From: Echinicola strongylocentroti
GTDB lineage: Bacteria > Bacteroidota > Bacteroidia > Cytophagales > Cyclobacteriaceae
Direction of reading: 5' to 3'
Assembly (NCBI RefSeq): GCF_003260975.1
Contig: NZ_CP030041.1
Location: forward strand, 5,273,501-5,337,500
Length of the DNA stretch: 64,000 nt
The translations under genes were made by a program, and so were the position numbers. This document shows positions 57,401-64,000 of this stretch, piece after piece. How positions within the stretch are numbered: the stretch's first letter is position 1; each line of letters starts with the position of its first letter. The notes under the pieces are model-generated. The model was not told the origin of the DNA and did no database searches. It saw nothing but the letters and a program-made list of their open reading frames with translations.

Positions 57401-58699
57401 GTGAGCAATTCGAATACTTCTTTTGGTGCTACTTTTCGATTGATGGCGATCCATGACGATTTCCTTCAGGAGCACTTTGTCCGTTTATCCGAAACCGAAT
57501 CCTTCAGACCGCATTCGATTGATGACATGTATCATCAGCATGAGGCCTCTTTGGCCATTGGCCGGGACTATGAAAATGGTCTGCTGTATTTGAAGGCAAA
57601 TTCCCAAATAGCGGTCATCCCCATAGTCGGTCCTACTGACAAGTATGGCGGATGGTACTCCATGGGCTATATGGGCATGAGCACTATGCTTTCCCGGGCA
57701 AAACAGTCAGAAAAATACAAGGCCGTACTTTTTTATGTCGATTCCCCTGGTGGTACCGTGGACGGGATCAGGGTCATTTCGAATGACATCATGAACGTAG
57801 GAATGCCCACACTTGCCTTTATTGATGGCCTTGGAGCTTCTGGTGGCATTTGGCAGTCACTTTCTGCTGACCGTGTGTTGGCAAACAGTCAGAACGACAA
57901 TATCATTGGAAGCATTGGTGTCCAGACCCTCCATGTGGATCGCAGTAAAGTGTTGAAGGAGACCGTTGGGGATGTCACCGTACTCCGAGCTAGACAATCC
58001 ACCCTCAAGAACAAGGTAAATTCCTATGAGCCGCTTTCCGCTGAAGGGAAAAAGCAGATCGAGGACAGTCTTTCCGAATCTGCGGCACAGTTTATCGCCT
58101 TTGTCCAATCCCGCCGTCCTGGTATCAAATCTAACAGTGATGTCCTGAAGGGGGAAATCTACTCAGGAGCACAAGCCCTCAATGAGGGATTGATTGATGG
58201 CCTGTCCACTTTGGATGAGGCCATTGCTGAATTGGAGGCTAGGATCAAGACCGGCAAAAGCACACCGAAAAATCAAAATTCATCAAATAAACCAGAATCA
58301 AACATGAAGTTTAAAGCTGCCCTGACGTCCATTTTGGCGGTTCTTGGTTTTGCGAAAGTCACCTCAGAAGATGAGGCTCCGATGGTAACGGAGGAGCGAC
58401 TCGAGCAGATCAATGCCGAACTGGCCGCCAAAGACAAGAAGGTTTCCGAGCAGGACACCGAGATCACTCAATTGAAAGCGGATCTAAAGACCGCCAAGGA
58501 TTCCCTTGCCACTGCTGAGTCGGACAGGGACAAGTACAAGGCCGATGCCGATAAATTCGGTAAGCAGGCCGGGGCTTCCCACGCTAATCCTAAAAAGGAA
58601 GGCGCAGAGGGAGGAAATACCGAAGAGGATGAAAATTCCTCCGCCATCGCCAAGCTGCCACACAATGCGGCCTTGGACAATAATCCAATGTTCAACTAA
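57401..58699 (+). CDS. S49 family prohead protease with C-terminal scaffold-like region
   Basis: A 432-residue protein with a GTG start. The SppA/ClpP-like protease domain shows YVDSPGGTVDGIRVISND (near 113) and LAFIDGLGASGGIWQSL with the catalytic Ser near 150; the partner Lys lies further on. The last 130 residues are charged and coiled-coil (KKVSEQDTEITQLKADLKTA), as in protease-scaffold fusions of tailed phages. It precedes the capsid gene by 17 bases and should cleave scaffold and capsid precursors during head maturation. Confidence 0.88.
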   Translation: MSNSNTSFGATFRLMAIHDDFLQEHFVRLSETESFRPHSIDDMYHQHEASLAIGRDYENGLLYLKANSQIAVIPIVGPTDKYGGWYSMGYMGMSTMLSRAKQSEKYKAVLFYVDSPGGTVDGIRVISNDIMNVGMPTLAFIDGLGASGGIWQSLSADRVLANSQNDNIIGSIGVQTLHVDRSKVLKETVGDVTVLRARQSTLKNKVNSYEPLSAEGKKQIEDSLSESAAQFIAFVQSRRPGIKSNSDVLKGEIYSGAQALNEGLIDGLSTLDEAIAELEARIKTGKSTPKNQNSSNKPESNMKFKAALTSILAVLGFAKVTSEDEAPMVTEERLEQINAELAAKDKKVSEQDTEITQLKADLKTAKDSLATAESDRDKYKADADKFGKQAGASHANPKKEGAEGGNTEEDENSSAIAKLPHNAALDNNPMFN

Positions 58700-58716
58700 G
58701 CCAATCTTTTTTACTT

Positions 58717-59670
58717 ATGGATGTACAAGATATCATAACCGAATTTGGAGCCTATTATATCAACCAAGGCCAAAACCTGTCAAGACTGGTAAAAATCTTG
58801 AATGAAAAAAGTGTCACGGAGAACGCTTTTACCACGGTAGTTACCGATGATACCCTTTACAGGGGCGGTAAATCCACTATCGGTAGGCTCCTCCAACCAT
58901 TCCAAAAAGGCTGGACGCCCATCGGAAACGTAGGGTTTACCCCTATTGCTATTCCCCAATATCCATTCAAAATGGATCATGAGGAGTACCCTGATGACTT
59001 GGAAGCCACTTGGTTGGGTTTTCTTGCTGACGAAAGCCTGAACAGGAGTGAATGGCCGTTTATCCGTTGGCTCGTAGAAGTGCATTTGCTTCCTCAAATC
59101 AAAGAGGATTATGAACTCAACGAGATTTTCTCCGGAGTGTATGTGGCTCCTACCCCTGGCACTGCCGGTGCTGCTGGTACGGCCATGAACGGGATCAAAG
59201 AAATCCGTAACACGCATATTTCTGATGGTCGAATCACCCCGATTACCATTGGTGCGTTGGAAACGGATCCACAGGCTTTTGTGGAACAAATCGAGTCATT
59301 TTCTGACCAAATCAATACCCGATATTGGATGCAGAATATGGAACTGAACATGAGCCAGACGTTGGCCAAGCGTTATCGAAGAGGATACCGGAAGCTTTAC
59401 GGTAAAGACACCGACTTCGACGGAGTGAAAAGCTCTGTAGAAGATACTAATATCATGGTGGTTGGTAAGCCTTCCCACGAAGGATCGGACATCATCTGGT
59501 GTACACCAAAAAGCAATGCCATCCGCTTGCTGAAAAAGTCCCAGAACATGAATCGTGTGAGAATCGAAACTGCCAAGAGGGAAGTTTCCATTTTCACGGA
59601 CTTCTATAGTGGCATTGGGTTCCTGATCCCAGAGATCGTGTTCACCAATGACTCGGAATTGCCGGTTTAA
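58717..59670 (+). CDS. Major capsid protein
   Basis: A 317-residue protein directly after the protease-scaffold gene and followed by a strong terminator, the place of the major capsid protein. The sequence (LVKILNEKSVTENAFTTVVT, QINTRYWMQNMELNMSQTLA, VSIFTDFYSGIGFLIPEIVF) has the mix of long helix and beta expected of an HK97-fold capsid, though I recognise it by context more than by motif. Confidence 0.78.
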   Translation: MDVQDIITEFGAYYINQGQNLSRLVKILNEKSVTENAFTTVVTDDTLYRGGKSTIGRLLQPFQKGWTPIGNVGFTPIAIPQYPFKMDHEEYPDDLEATWLGFLADESLNRSEWPFIRWLVEVHLLPQIKEDYELNEIFSGVYVAPTPGTAGAAGTAMNGIKEIRNTHISDGRITPITIGALETDPQAFVEQIESFSDQINTRYWMQNMELNMSQTLAKRYRRGYRKLYGKDTDFDGVKSSVEDTNIMVVGKPSHEGSDIIWCTPKSNAIRLLKKSQNMNRVRIETAKREVSIFTDFYSGIGFLIPEIVFTNDSELPV

Positions 59671-59680
59671 ACAATTGATC

Positions 59681-59706
59681 GGGAGCCTTGACGGGCTCCC
59701 TTTTTT
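59681..59706 (+). terminator. Terminator after the capsid gene
   Basis: GGGAGCC (59681-59687) pairs with GGCTCCC (59694-59700) and is followed by six T. It lies 11 bases after the capsid stop and would reduce read-through to the minor head genes. Confidence 0.88.
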
Positions 59707-59726
59707 CCATTTCTAATCTTAAAACA

Positions 59727-60158
59727 ATGGCTGAAAAAAAAGAATTGACCGCTGAAGAGATCAAAGCTCTTCAGGATAAGAATAAAGCACTGGAGGCTGA
59801 ATTGGTAACTGCCTATTCAGCACAGGCCAAGGCCGAGGAAGCACGAAAAGAAGCTGAAGAAGCTAAGGCCAAGGCCGAGGAAGACAGTAAGGCGAAGGAT
59901 GCGATTATCGAGGAACTCAATGCCGAGATGGCCAAGAAAGATGCGGCAGTGGCCGATGCCAATGAAAAATCCGCAGGTAAGCCGATCATCAAGGTTGGCA
60001 AAGAAAGCTACAAGTTTGTGGTGAAGAAGTTTGTCCATAACTATAAGGGCAAGCGTGTAGAAGTCGATGAGGAAACCCTCAGAAAGGACAGCGATTTGGT
60101 GAAGGAACTGATAAAAATCCGTTCCGGTGTTTTGGTAAAAATGGAAGGAGGTAAATAA
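59727..60158 (+). CDS. Coiled-coil phage structural protein
   Basis: A 143-residue protein with an Ala/Glu/Lys-rich helix from residue 5 to about 85 (repeats of the form AEEARKEAEEAKAKAEE) and a compact C-terminus (KESYKFVVKKFVHNYKGKRV). The ATG at 59727 is preferred, as the earlier frame runs through the terminator. Its stop overlaps the next start (TAATG). Probably a minor capsid or decoration protein. Confidence 0.65.
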   Translation: MAEKKELTAEEIKALQDKNKALEAELVTAYSAQAKAEEARKEAEEAKAKAEEDSKAKDAIIEELNAEMAKKDAAVADANEKSAGKPIIKVGKESYKFVVKKFVHNYKGKRVEVDEETLRKDSDLVKELIKIRSGVLVKMEGGK

Positions 60159-60700
60159 TGGGATTTGAGTCTTTAAAGAAAAACAAAACCCGCGACAATG
60201 CACCTGGTTTGAGAAAAACCATGTGGTTGGCCGAGCGGGATTGGTTTATGGCGGATACCGGTCTGGCGGCTCCGGTAGCACCTTTTGAGAATCCGGGAGA
60301 TTCCTTGAGGATCAGTGACACGCATACTTTTGAAACCGAGTTTGGGTTTGTGCCTTTTCACACCACCTTGGCGACCGGTGAGCTGACCGGGGAAATGGTC
60401 GGTGACCGTGAATCCAGAACCAACAATCCAAATCTTGTGGGGAAACACCCCGGCCTGACCGCCGAAATTGTGGAGTTTTTCCAACAGAAGAAAAATGGTG
60501 ATTGGATCGTATTGGTGCAGACCTTGGAGGGTGAACTCATCCAATTGGGTGAGGATGGACTTGAATGTGAAGTGAGCTTTAGTTTCGGTTCCGGTACCGT
60601 AGAAGGCGGATACCAGGGCGTGACGGTTACCATCACCAACTATGGTAAATTATTCTTCTATGAGGGTGATATTACCGAATACCCTGAGCCAGTTGTTTAA
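60158..60700 (+). CDS. Hypothetical phage structural protein
   Basis: A 180-residue beta-rich protein (TFETEFGFVPFHTTLATGEL, then VEGGYQGVTVTITNYGKLFF). Position after the capsid gene suggests a head-completion or tail-tube-related protein. No family recognised. It shares a one-base TAATG overlap with the gene before. Confidence 0.6.
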   Translation: MGFESLKKNKTRDNAPGLRKTMWLAERDWFMADTGLAAPVAPFENPGDSLRISDTHTFETEFGFVPFHTTLATGELTGEMVGDRESRTNNPNLVGKHPGLTAEIVEFFQQKKNGDWIVLVQTLEGELIQLGEDGLECEVSFSFGSGTVEGGYQGVTVTITNYGKLFFYEGDITEYPEPVV

Positions 60701-60716
60701 CCCAAATCAGTTGATC

Positions 60717-60929
60717 ATGTCAAATAAGAAGCTTCCAGAGCTGCCCAAAGAGGTAGGGGAAAAATATGAATGCTCCATCACCCCAACGGTGGTGCATATC
60801 CGGAAACCCAAAGAGTTGGCCGGACGGTATGACTTTAGGAGAATCAGCTTGGCACAAGCCGAGAAGCTTGCCAAGGCCGAAAAGTACTTCAAGAAAAAGG
60901 AGACGGCAACTGCCGTAAAGAAAGGTTAA
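60717..60929 (+). CDS. Small hypothetical phage protein
   Basis: A 70-residue basic protein (ECSITPTVVHIRKPKELAGR, then AEKLAKAEKYFKKKETATAV) starting at 60717, 16 bases after the previous stop. The family is not recognised. A terminator follows. Confidence 0.6.
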   Translation: MSNKKLPELPKEVGEKYECSITPTVVHIRKPKELAGRYDFRRISLAQAEKLAKAEKYFKKKETATAVKKG

Positions 60930-60955
60930 TGGTTATTAGTGGTTTGAAAATGAGG

Positions 60956-60987
60956 AAAGCCTCCCTGATCATCGGGGAGGCTTTTTT
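60956..60987 (+). terminator. Terminator inside the late region
   Basis: AAAGCCTCCC (60956-60965) pairs with GGGAGGCTTT (60975-60984) over 10 bp with a 9-base loop and a T run. It separates the capsid group from the methyltransferase-terminase group. Confidence 0.9.
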
Positions 60988-61029
60988 ATGTGTCCTCTAA
61001 ATGGCAATTGCCAACTGCTAGTTTCGAAT

Positions 61030-61602
61030 ATGGATGAAATAAACAATTGGTTTAAGGGAGATCAGGAGTACCAGGGCGGTGTAGATCTGTACAGAAAGTA
61101 CGGAAAGGATCCAGTCATGCTTTCTCTTTTCAATCTTCCTGAGACTTCCTTTACCCGAGGGAAATTGGTGGATGCCTTAAAGGGGTTAAGCCCGCAAGCA
61201 ACCAATGAGGAAAACGAAAAAGATCAGTCTGAATCCAAGGCCAAGCTTCCCAAGCAAGTGCTTGAACTGATACAAAAGCGTAGCGTGCTCCATGGAGAGT
61301 CCTTCCACCTAAAATCCAAAACAGACAGGCACAAGGTGGCCAATGCCATTTTAGCGATCAGCAGCAAACTAGATAGTTACTTTGACCATGGGGAGCTGCC
61401 TGAAGAAGCTACGGGAGGCCATTCAGAAAGTGACCTTCCAAACAATGGGTGGGAGCTGCATATGCTGATCAATACCAATGCGGCCTATATCGCCAAGAAT
61501 AAAACCAAGGATAACAAACAGGGTGAAGTGAAGCGCAGGGAGCGCCAAAATACATCCATTGAAGAGCGGTTAAAATCAATCAACTATGAAACTACAGGAT
61601 AA
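61030..61602 (+). CDS. Hypothetical phage protein before the methyltransferase
   Basis: A 190-residue helical, charged protein (FTRGKLVDALKGLSPQATNE, then KSKTDRHKVANAILAISSKL). The ATG at 61030 is preferred to one at 60988 that lies next to the terminator. It overlaps the methyltransferase gene by 17 bases. It may be a DNA-packaging helper, but no family is recognised. Confidence 0.6.
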   Translation: MDEINNWFKGDQEYQGGVDLYRKYGKDPVMLSLFNLPETSFTRGKLVDALKGLSPQATNEENEKDQSESKAKLPKQVLELIQKRSVLHGESFHLKSKTDRHKVANAILAISSKLDSYFDHGELPEEATGGHSESDLPNNGWELHMLINTNAAYIAKNKTKDNKQGEVKRRERQNTSIEERLKSINYETTG

Positions 61603-62956
61603 AGTAATCAAGGCGGAGAAAGTAGACTGGAGGTCACTCAAGTGGCTTCAGTCTGAAGAACTCAAGACACCAGTGGAAATTGATAAACTGGTGGAATCAC
61701 TGATGAAAAACCACCTTATTAGGGGGTTCCACATTTGGGAGGATCTGGACGGAGAAAGATGGATCCTTGACGGTCATCACATGAAAATGGCCTTGGAGCG
61801 GATCGATAAAGACGGGCTGATGGAAATTCCCGACCTGCTGACCGGGTATTTCATCAATTGTGCTGACCGCAAAGAAGCCGGTCGGATCGTGCTGCTCCAT
61901 TCTGCCAGTTATGCCAAGCTATCTGCCACCGGTGTCATGGATCACCTAGCTTCCTTTGATCTTGATTTGGATGAATTGGGTACCATGGTAAGCCTGGACG
62001 CTTTCGATTTTGGTTCGGTCGAGCAATTGGCACTGGATGAGCTGAACCGTGCCAATGGTCTGGATGAGGATGCTGAGGACGGTTTTGAGAGTATTCTTCC
62101 AAAGGAAGGTGTAACCAAGGAAGGCGATTTGTATGAATTGGTGAGTGGTTCGGGAATGGTACATCGGATCATTTGCGGGGACAGCACAAGAGCCGAGGTG
62201 GTCGAAAGGCTGCTGGATGGCCAAAAGCCTGTATTAGTCGTGACCGACCCTCCTTACGGTGTGAATTATGATCCCAATTGGCGGCCAATAGCCACCAAAG
62301 GCAAAATTAAGAGCACGGGAAAAGTCAAGAACGATGACCAGGCAGATTGGGCGGCCACTTATCCACTATTTGATGCCCAAGTGATGTACGTATGGCACAG
62401 TGCGATTCATTCCAATACGGTTTATCAAAACTTGATCGATTGCGGCTATAAGATCATTTCGCAGATCATTTGGAACAAGCAAAGCCCTGCCATGTCTCGA
62501 GGTGATTACCATTGGAAGCATGAGCCGTGTTGGTATGCCGTGAAAAAGGGACAAAAGCACAATTGGCAGGGAAGCCGAAAAGAGCTGAGCGTTTGGGACA
62601 TCAAAAACCTCTCTGCCAAGAGCGTCCAGGAGGAAGAAGGCCAGACCGGCCATGGTACCCAAAAGCCCATCGAGTGCATGCGGAAGCCCATGGCCAATAA
62701 TTCCAAGATCGGTCAAATCGTAGCAGATCCATTCCTTGGTTCGGGCAGTTCCCTGATTGCTGCCGAGCAATTGCACCGAATTCTTTATGCTTCTGAGTTG
62801 GATCCTCGCTATGTAGATGTGGAAGTAACCCGCTGGATCAACTGGATGGAAAAGCAAGGAGTCAACTGGTCTGTTCGGCTCAATGGGGTGGAACTGAACG
62901 AATCTGAAATCAAAGAAATCACTGAAAATGTCGAACGGGCTATTTCCGCAGCATAA
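61586..62956 (+). CDS. ParB-like domain fused to a DNA methyltransferase
   Basis: A 456-residue protein. The first 110 residues are ParB/Srx-like (KLVESLMKNHLIRGFHIWED, then WILDGHHMKMALERI). The methyltransferase follows with the catalytic motif VVTDPPYGVNYDPNW (DPPY, near 220) and the AdoMet motif ADPFLGSGSSLIAAEQLH (near 385), i.e. motif IV before motif I (beta class, N6-adenine or N4-cytosine). No restriction gene is adjacent, so it is an orphan that probably protects phage DNA from host restriction. It overlaps both neighbours (17 and 29 bases). Confidence 0.9.
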   Translation: MKLQDKVIKAEKVDWRSLKWLQSEELKTPVEIDKLVESLMKNHLIRGFHIWEDLDGERWILDGHHMKMALERIDKDGLMEIPDLLTGYFINCADRKEAGRIVLLHSASYAKLSATGVMDHLASFDLDLDELGTMVSLDAFDFGSVEQLALDELNRANGLDEDAEDGFESILPKEGVTKEGDLYELVSGSGMVHRIICGDSTRAEVVERLLDGQKPVLVVTDPPYGVNYDPNWRPIATKGKIKSTGKVKNDDQADWAATYPLFDAQVMYVWHSAIHSNTVYQNLIDCGYKIISQIIWNKQSPAMSRGDYHWKHEPCWYAVKKGQKHNWQGSRKELSVWDIKNLSAKSVQEEEGQTGHGTQKPIECMRKPMANNSKIGQIVADPFLGSGSSLIAAEQLHRILYASELDPRYVDVEVTRWINWMEKQGVNWSVRLNGVELNESEIKEITENVERAISAA

Positions 62957-63581
62957 AGGAAAACTGGATGTAAAACTCGATACTCCGGAGGATCGTATTG
63001 CGGCCTTTATGATCTCTAAGATCGATAAACACGAGCTTCATAAGGGGGATGAGCGGATCATGCACCGGTGGCTGAAAATCTGGAACCTTTTGCTAAACTA
63101 TCATTCTCCATCCCAAGCGGTAACCGCACACGTGAAAATGTGTGCGGAAGATCCGTCCATGGAGGCGATATCAGAGCGTACTGCTTGGTATGACCTCAAG
63201 AATGCTACACGAATATGGGGCAAGCTGAATGAGGTGCCATATCATGCCTCCTTGGTGCTCCTTTCTGAGTATGCCATGAAAACCTTCCAATTGGCCGCTC
63301 AGCAACGGAACGTGAAAGAGATGAACCGGGCAATTGCCGAAATGCGGGAGATCAAAAAAGACCTCCATGCCATTGCCGAGGTAGGCGATACCGATACGCC
63401 GACCAGCCGTTTTGTATTGGTGATCAATACTGCCGATGGCCAGCCACGGACGATCGATCTAGACAATTACGAGGAGTTGCCGGAGGATGTGGCTGCTGAT
63501 GTGATGGAAGCGGTGCAGGGACAGGAAACCAGTACGGACAAGTTTATGGAAATCGTGGATGATTCGAATACGGAGGATTAA
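62928..63581 (+). CDS. Probable terminase small subunit
   Basis: A 217-residue protein located directly before the large terminase with a TAATG overlap, the usual place of TerS. It contains HRWLKIWNLLLNYHSPSQAV, ISERTAWYDLKNATRIWGKL (helix-turn-helix-like) and a helical middle. The first 29 bases overlap the methyltransferase. The function is assigned by context and helical form, not by a specific motif. Confidence 0.65.
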   Translation: MSNGLFPQHKGKLDVKLDTPEDRIAAFMISKIDKHELHKGDERIMHRWLKIWNLLLNYHSPSQAVTAHVKMCAEDPSMEAISERTAWYDLKNATRIWGKLNEVPYHASLVLLSEYAMKTFQLAAQQRNVKEMNRAIAEMREIKKDLHAIAEVGDTDTPTSRFVLVINTADGQPRTIDLDNYEELPEDVAADVMEAVQGQETSTDKFMEIVDDSNTED

Positions 63582-64000
63582 TGCAGACCAAGCAGACAAT
63601 ATTCAACAAACCCCAGCAGATTTTTCAGGTCGCCAAGCCCTACAGTGCCAAAAACATCTGGTCCAGGGGAACGGGCAAATCTTTTTTGATTGCGTGGCTG
63701 ATCCATATGATTGTGAAATGGACGCCCCGATCCTCTTGGGCAATAGTGGGCAAATCCTACAAACAGCTGCTTACCCGGACGCTTCCCACTACAATCGCTA
63801 CATTGGGGCTATTTGGCTATAAGCAAGACAGGGATTTTTTCGTAAGGCGAAAACCGCCCAAGAATTTCCGCTTTGACAGTCCACTTTCACCGCCCTTGGA
63901 TTATGACCATTGTATCATTTTCAGAAATGGCACTTTTTTCCATTTGGTATCATTGGACGGTGGCGGATCCACCATCAGGGGGCTTTCCATTGATGGATAT
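63581..64000 (+). CDS. Terminase large subunit (3' end outside the window)
   Basis: The first 140 residues of a TerL ATPase. Residues 28-34 are the Walker A-like S-R-G-T-G-K-S, preceded by PYSAKNIWSR and followed by FLIAWLIHMIVKWTPRSSWA, the order seen in TerL proteins. The chain continues to the window end (LVSLDGGGSTIRGLSIDGY), where the D-G-Y context is typical of the arrangement before Walker B. It pumps DNA into the prohead and cuts it. The ATG at 63581 overlaps the upstream stop. Confidence 0.87.
   Translation, partial: MQTKQTIFNKPQQIFQVAKPYSAKNIWSRGTGKSFLIAWLIHMIVKWTPRSSWAIVGKSYKQLLTRTLPTTIATLGLFGYKQDRDFFVRRKPPKNFRFDSPLSPPLDYDHCIIFRNGTFFHLVSLDGGGSTIRGLSIDGY

Larger units (their letters stand above)
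38290..64000 (+). mobile_element. Prophage (left end inside the window, right end outside)
   Basis: From the integrase at 38324 to the window end the genes are those of a tailed temperate phage: repressor-like gene, early small genes, primase-helicase, origin-like repeats, cargo, fibre, protease, capsid, methyltransferase, terminase. The left boundary is placed between the integrase and the second hicAB pair; the exact att core cannot be set without the right end. It is not Mu-like: there is a tyrosine integrase and no DDE transposase in view. Confidence 0.88.

Noticed and set aside
63559..63822. An 87-codon frame across the start of the large terminase
   Set aside because: It is the shifted frame of the terminase gene, whose Walker A motif is in the frame starting at 63581.
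38324..64000. Mu-like transposable phage
   Set aside because: There is a tyrosine integrase and no DDE transposase or MuB-like ATPase in the visible part.

Overview
The window looks like a chromosome segment of an aerobic or microaerobic member of the Bacteroidota, probably a marine-type Cyclobacteriaceae (Echinicola-like). The evidence is a SusC/SusD pair, a fused CcoN-CcoO cbb3 oxidase, promoters of the TTTG / TAnnTTTG type, sigma genes next to anti-sigma/beta-barrel proteins, and DUF5777 and CX4CH haem proteins. The genus is an inference.

Region 1 (1-17009) is ordinary chromosome. It holds the end of a class A beta-lactamase-like serine hydrolase, a GNAT acetyltransferase, an ECF41-type sigma factor with its AhpD-like partner, and an Fnr-like regulator with an upstream palindrome. 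A complete cbb3 oxidase locus follows (ccoI-ccoS-ccoNO-ccoQ-ccoP-ccoG-fixH-TauE/DsbD-like). Next come an ECF sigma factor with a membrane anti-sigma/beta-barrel fusion, and a three-gene cassette of CX4CH cytochrome lipoprotein, YceI and DUF5777 barrel.

Region 2 (17010-28867) opens with seven tandem copies of a 194-195 bp repeat. A small glycan-use locus follows: LacI regulator, SusC, SusD, arylsulfatase and SGNH hydrolase. Between susD and the sulfatase lies a small independent transcription unit with its own -7 box and terminator. It encodes a tRNA-like RNA with a Leu-type D arm, a GUC anticodon and a 54-nt variable region.

Region 3 (28868-38290) carries a TolC/HlyD/DUF3302 export set, a glycosyltransferase, a large PhoD-like phosphatase, two HicAB toxin-antitoxin pairs, a MITE-like element, dispersed palindromic repeats and a broken phage-type gene.

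Region 4 (about 38290 to the window end) is a prophage whose right end lies outside the window. Its order is tyrosine integrase, XRE repressor-like gene, control region, a run of small early genes, a 1113-aa primase-helicase, an iteron-rich origin-like region, an AT-rich minus-strand cargo operon, tail-fibre-like genes, a second cargo block, S49 protease/scaffold, major capsid, minor structural genes, ParB-MTase, a small-terminase candidate and large terminase. The two AT-rich cargo blocks are the best candidates for an undescribed system. The first encodes a DUF2075-like helicase, a GNAT, two membrane proteins that appear to carry winged-helix domains, and a small protein. The second encodes an HTTM protein and a PutAbiC-like protein. 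An AACAAAAAGTT motif is found both in the immunity region and as a perfect inverted repeat at the start of the late genes. A seven-G run near the 3' end of a fibre gene appears to join two reading frames.
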